The notes under the pieces: model-generated
Seen by the model: only the letters and a program-made list of their open reading frames with translations
The model's database searches: none
Told to the model about the DNA's origin: nothing
Shown here: positions 61,498 to 64,000 of the stretch, piece after piece
Numbering within the stretch: position 1 is the first letter of the stretch
Layout: each line of letters opens with the position of its first letter
DNA from: [Mycobacterium] manitobense
GTDB taxonomy: Bacteria; Actinomycetota; Actinomycetes; Mycobacteriales; Mycobacteriaceae
Length of the DNA stretch: 64,000 nucleotides
Direction of reading: 5' to 3'
Assembly: GCF_025821665.1 (NCBI RefSeq)
Contig: NZ_JACKSJ010000235.1
Location: 1-64,000 of the forward strand
Position numbers and translations under genes: made by a program

Positions 61498-61522
61498 AAT
61501 GTCAATACTTTGTCCTGACATT
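61498..61522. promoter_or_regulatory. IolR-like operator before the ABC operon
   Basis: Reading the minus strand: AATGTCAGGACAAA then GTATTGACATT. The core TGTCCTGACA (plus 61511-61520) fits the C. glutamicum IolR consensus KGWCHTRACA as I recall it. The TTGACA end doubles as a -35, with TACATC 18 bp further as -10 candidate, so a bound regulator would block the ABC promoter. A near-copy lies at 62464-62488. Confidence 0.65.
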
Positions 61523-61570
61523 AGGACTGCACGTCAAATGTTGGGTGCATGCCGCTACCGCCCGGGCGGC

Positions 61571-61626
61571 TCACACTCGCCGAGTGTGAAGCCACTGCGA
61601 GATTTCGGGTCGTTTCTCGCAGTGGC
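61571..61626. terminator. Two hairpins at the gntR 3' side
   Basis: TCACACTC/GAGTGTGA (61571-61589, 3-nt loop) and a 12-bp stem GCCACTGCGAGA with its complement (61591-61626, 12-nt loop). They lie 36 bp past the gntR stop and would end that transcript before the ABC operon promoter. Confidence 0.6.
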
Positions 61627-61661
61627 CGCACGTTCGGCGAGGTCGCGCCCAGGGTCGTGGG

Positions 61662-62450
61662 TCAGCGGTCGACGAGCGTCGTCTCGAAGTAGTAGCGGGA
61701 GGCCCGGTAGCAGTGGTCCCCGAACTCGACGGCCTTGCCCGAGTCGTCGAAGGCGGTGCGGGACATCGTCAACAGCGGGGCGCCCGCCTTCTCGTCGAGT
61801 AGCCGGGCCTCGGTCCTGGTGGCGGGCTTGGCGCCGATGCGCTGCCGGGCCAGCCGGATGTGCACGCCGCGGGCGCGCAGGGACTGGTAGAGCCCGTTGG
61901 CCTCCAGCTGATCCGCCTCGGGCGCGAGTTCGACGGGCAGGTAGTTGGTCATCACCGCCAGCGGTTCGCCGTTGGCGCACCGCAGCCGCTGGATGGTGAC
62001 GACCTCGTGATCCTTGGCGAGGTTCAGCTCAGCGGCGATCTGTTCGTCGACGATGCCGGCGTGGTACTCGAGCAGCTCGGTGGTGGGTTCTTGTCCGGCC
62101 CGGACGAGGTCGTCGAACAAGCTTGTGAGCTCCACCCGGCGATGGACTGGGTTCTGCACCACCTGGGTGCCGACACCCCGCTTACGCACAAGCAGGCCCT
62201 TGTCGACGAGCTCCTGGATGGCCCGCCGGGTCGTCGGCCGGGACAGCGTGAGGCGACTCGCGAGGGCGAGCTCGTTCTCGAACCGGTCCCCCGGCGCGAG
62301 TTCCCCGTCGCGGATGGCGGCTTCGATCGCCTGGGCGAGTTGGTAATAGAGCGGCACAGGGCTGGACCTGTCGAGCTCGATGGATAGGGGCACGTCCACT
62401 CCGATCTCGGGCCTTGCCAGAAAAGAGTAGCTGAATCCTAACATCGGCAT
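61662..62450 (-). CDS. GntR family regulator, IolR-like
   Basis: A 262-aa HutC-type regulator: winged helix (PLYYQLAQAIEAAIRDGELAPGD, LSRPTTRRAIQELVDKGLLVRKRG) and a UTRA ligand-binding domain (TTELLEYHAGIVDEQIAAELN to FGDHCYRASRYYFET). ATG 62450 is given; GTG 62393 (V20) has GGAG before it and is preceded by a TACTCT -10, so the real start may be there. Its place between an ABC importer and iolC, and operator copies on both sides, suggest it is the IolR of this organism. Probably controls itself too. Confidence 0.88.
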   Translation of the reverse strand: MPMLGFSYSFLARPEIGVDVPLSIELDRSSPVPLYYQLAQAIEAAIRDGELAPGDRFENELALASRLTLSRPTTRRAIQELVDKGLLVRKRGVGTQVVQNPVHRRVELTSLFDDLVRAGQEPTTELLEYHAGIVDEQIAAELNLAKDHEVVTIQRLRCANGEPLAVMTNYLPVELAPEADQLEANGLYQSLRARGVHIRLARQRIGAKPATRTEARLLDEKAGAPLLTMSRTAFDDSGKAVEFGDHCYRASRYYFETTLVDR

Positions 62451-62463
62451 GACATAAAGTTAG

Positions 62464-62488
62464 AATGTCAGGACAAACTATTGACAGA
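62464..62488. promoter_or_regulatory. IolR-like operator between gntR and iolC
   Basis: AATGTCAGGACAAA followed by CTATTGACA; 22 of 25 positions equal the reverse complement of the site at 61498-61522. It includes TTGACA (62481-62486), a -35 candidate for iolC on the plus strand, although the -10 is weak. It lies 14-38 bp before the gntR start. Confidence 0.65.
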
Positions 62489-62548
62489 GCCGAGTGGCGC
62501 GAGGCACAGTCGTAGACACCTACCGCCCCCCGATCCCTGGGAGCCGAA

Positions 62549-63520
62549 TTGACCAGCACGGAACCGTTCGACGTCGTCGCGATCGGCCGCAGCGGTGTCG
62601 ACGTCTACCCCCTCCAGACAGGCGTCGGCCTGGAGGACGTCGAGACCTTCGGAAAGTTCCTCGGCGGCAGCGCCGCCAACGTCGCGGTTGCTGCCGCCCG
62701 GCTCGGCAACCGCACCGCACTGATCTCCGGAGCCGGCGCGGATCCGTTCGGCCGGTTCGTGCGCGCCGAGCTCGAACGCCTGGGCGTCGACAGCCGGTTC
62801 GTCTCCGTGCACGACGAATTCCCGACGCCGGTGACGTTCTGCGAGATCTTCCCGCCGGACCACTTTCCGCTGTACTTCTACCGCAAGCCGTCGGCTCCCG
62901 ACCTGCAGATCAGCGCCGACGAACTCGACACCGATGCGATCAGGGCGGCCCGCCTGTACTGGTCGACCGTGACTGGCCTCTCCGAAGAGCCAAGTCGCAG
63001 TGCGCATTTCGCGGCCTGGGCAGCTCGCGGCAGAAGCCCGCTGACGGTGCTCGACCTCGACTACCGGCCGATGTTCTGGGAGTCGCCCGCCGCCGCGACC
63101 GAACAGGTGCAGCGCGCCCTGCCCCACGTCACTGTCGCGGTGGGCAACCGCGAGGAATGCGAGATCGCTGTCGGCGAGTCGAATCCGCGCAAGGCCGCCG
63201 AGGCCCTGCTCGACCTGGGTGTCGAGCTGGCCATCGTCAAGCAGGGCCCGCGCGGCGTGCTCGGCAAGACCCGACACAGTTCGGTCACCGTGCCGCCCAA
63301 CGACGTCGACGTCGTCAACGGCCTGGGCGCCGGCGACGCGTTCGGCGGCAGCCTCATCCACGGCCTGCTGAACGGCTGGCCGCTGGAGAAGACACTGCGC
63401 TATGCCAACGCCGCAGGTGCCATCGTGGCGACCCGGCTCGAGTGCTCGACCGCGATGCCGACCACGGCCGAGGTCGCGGCACTGGCCGAGCAGACCGCCG
63501 TGGAGGCCGTCAATGTCTGA
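62549..63520 (+). CDS. iolC: 5-Dehydro-2-deoxygluconokinase
   Basis: A 323-aa PfkB kinase that phosphorylates 5-dehydro-2-deoxy-D-gluconate in myo-inositol breakdown. The opening FDVVAIGRSGVDVYPLQTGVGLE is typical of IolC; GGSAANVAVAAARLG is signature 1 and NGLGAGDAFGGSL near 257-269 contains the catalytic Asp. The start is TTG 62549, with GGGAG 6 nt before it. The aldolase gene overlaps its end by 8 nt. An IolR-like site is 60 bp upstream. Confidence 0.93.
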   Translation: MTSTEPFDVVAIGRSGVDVYPLQTGVGLEDVETFGKFLGGSAANVAVAAARLGNRTALISGAGADPFGRFVRAELERLGVDSRFVSVHDEFPTPVTFCEIFPPDHFPLYFYRKPSAPDLQISADELDTDAIRAARLYWSTVTGLSEEPSRSAHFAAWAARGRSPLTVLDLDYRPMFWESPAAATEQVQRALPHVTVAVGNREECEIAVGESNPRKAAEALLDLGVELAIVKQGPRGVLGKTRHSSVTVPPNDVDVVNGLGAGDAFGGSLIHGLLNGWPLEKTLRYANAAGAIVATRLECSTAMPTTAEVAALAEQTAVEAVNV

Positions 63521-64000
63521 CCTCACCTACGCCGACATCACCGGGATACGTGCTGCCGATCCCGGCGCGGTCGCCCGGGCCTGGGCGGACCGCGTCACCC
63601 GCCCGACTGTCCGCGGCGACGGCCGGCTGATGATCGTGGCGGCCGACCACCCGGCGCGCGGCGCGCTCGCCGTCGGATCGCGTGTCACGGCGATGAACAG
63701 TCGCGTCGATCTGCTCGACCGGTTGCGGGCCGCACTCGCCGACCCCGGCGTCGACGGGGTGCTCGCCACCGCCGACATCCTCGACGACCTGGTGCTGCTC
63801 GGCGCGCTGGAGGACAAGGTGGTGTTCTCCTCCTTCAACCGCGGCGGGCTGGCCGGCGCATGCTTCGAACTCGACGACCGCATGACGGGTGCGACCGCCG
63901 CCTCCACTGCCGCAGCGCGGATGAACGGCGGGAAGATGCTGTGCCGCATCGATCTCGACGACCCCGGCACCGTGTCGACCATGGTGGCGTGCGCGCGAGC
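63513..64000 (+). CDS. Cgl0159-family TIM-barrel aldolase, N-terminal part
   Basis: Runs off the right end (162 codons present). Starts at ATG 63513, overlapping the iolC stop (ATGTCTGA). Sequence: VARAWADRVTRPTV, RLMIVAADHPARGAL, DGVLATADILDDLVLLG, FNRGGLAGACFELDDRMTG. In corynebacterial iol clusters a gene of this family follows iolC and is expected to act as the aldolase on the phosphorylated product (IolJ-like role). The AADHPARG segment parallels the Schiff-base aldolase opening. The rest of the operon lies outside the window. Confidence 0.85.
   Translation, partial: MSDLTYADITGIRAADPGAVARAWADRVTRPTVRGDGRLMIVAADHPARGALAVGSRVTAMNSRVDLLDRLRAALADPGVDGVLATADILDDLVLLGALEDKVVFSSFNRGGLAGACFELDDRMTGATAASTAAARMNGGKMLCRIDLDDPGTVSTMVACAR

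Overview
The window is a high-GC actinobacterial chromosome segment, almost certainly from a Mycobacterium/Mycolicibacterium, probably a fast grower. From 1 to about 50.5 kb the gene order follows, as I remember it, the M. tuberculosis stretch Rv2403c-Rv2455c: lppR, lepA, a PemK-like protein, a CBS protein, RNase Z, the transglutaminase/alpha-E/ATP-grasp trio, rpsT, holA, comEC, comEA, degV, octT, gpgP, rsfS, nadD, VWA/MoxR, proA, rbsK, nadE, proB, obg, rpmA, rplU, rne, ndk, folC, valS, an enoyl-reductase-like gene, rpf, mobA and korBA. Differences include a DapB-like reductase where eis lies in M. tuberculosis, no ahpC/oxyR segment, an added isochorismatase/HspX-like/sirtuin group, two genes between valS and the enoyl-reductase-like gene, an S9 peptidase/monooxygenase/VOC group, and a second rpf gene.

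Layout: 0-8.2 kb holds translation factor LepA, small regulators and an operon predicted to make or modify a peptide. 8.3-12 kb holds rpsT, the clamp-loader delta subunit and the ComEA/ComEC DNA-uptake pair. 13.2-16.5 kb is one tight operon (nadD, rsfS, gpgP, octT, degV) linking NAD synthesis, ribosome silencing and methylglucose lipopolysaccharide precursors. 16.5-24 kb holds a VWA/MoxR pair, proline synthesis (proA), a ribokinase-like gene and NAD synthetase. 24-27 kb is an accessory stress island. 26.7-38.3 kb is a run of housekeeping genes on the minus strand (proB, obg, L27, L21, RNase E, Ndk, FolC, ValS). 39-45 kb is lipid and redox metabolism. 44.8-46.8 kb has two resuscitation-promoting factor genes, a strongly folded leader and almost 0.9 kb with no convincing gene. 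46.8-50.5 kb has mobA and the 2-oxoglutarate:ferredoxin oxidoreductase.

From 50.85 kb to the end the content is catabolic. A LacI-type regulator and a PfkB kinase run opposite to a four-gene, stop/start-overlapping operon: PhyH-like dioxygenase, Gfo/Idh/MocA dehydrogenase, IolE-like TIM barrel, second Gfo/Idh/MocA dehydrogenase. This looks like an uncharacterised polyol or inositol-derivative pathway. It is followed by a polysaccharide deacetylase/MerR pair, a sugar ABC importer (binding lipoprotein, permease, single-domain ATPase), a GntR regulator, iolC and the start of a Cgl0159-type aldolase. Two nearly identical 25-bp sites, one before the ABC operon and one between gntR and iolC, match the IolR consensus of Corynebacterium as I recall it. 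They tie importer, regulator and iol genes into one inferred inositol regulon. Most genes have family-typical lengths and I see no clear insertion sequence, phage, tRNA, rRNA or CRISPR.
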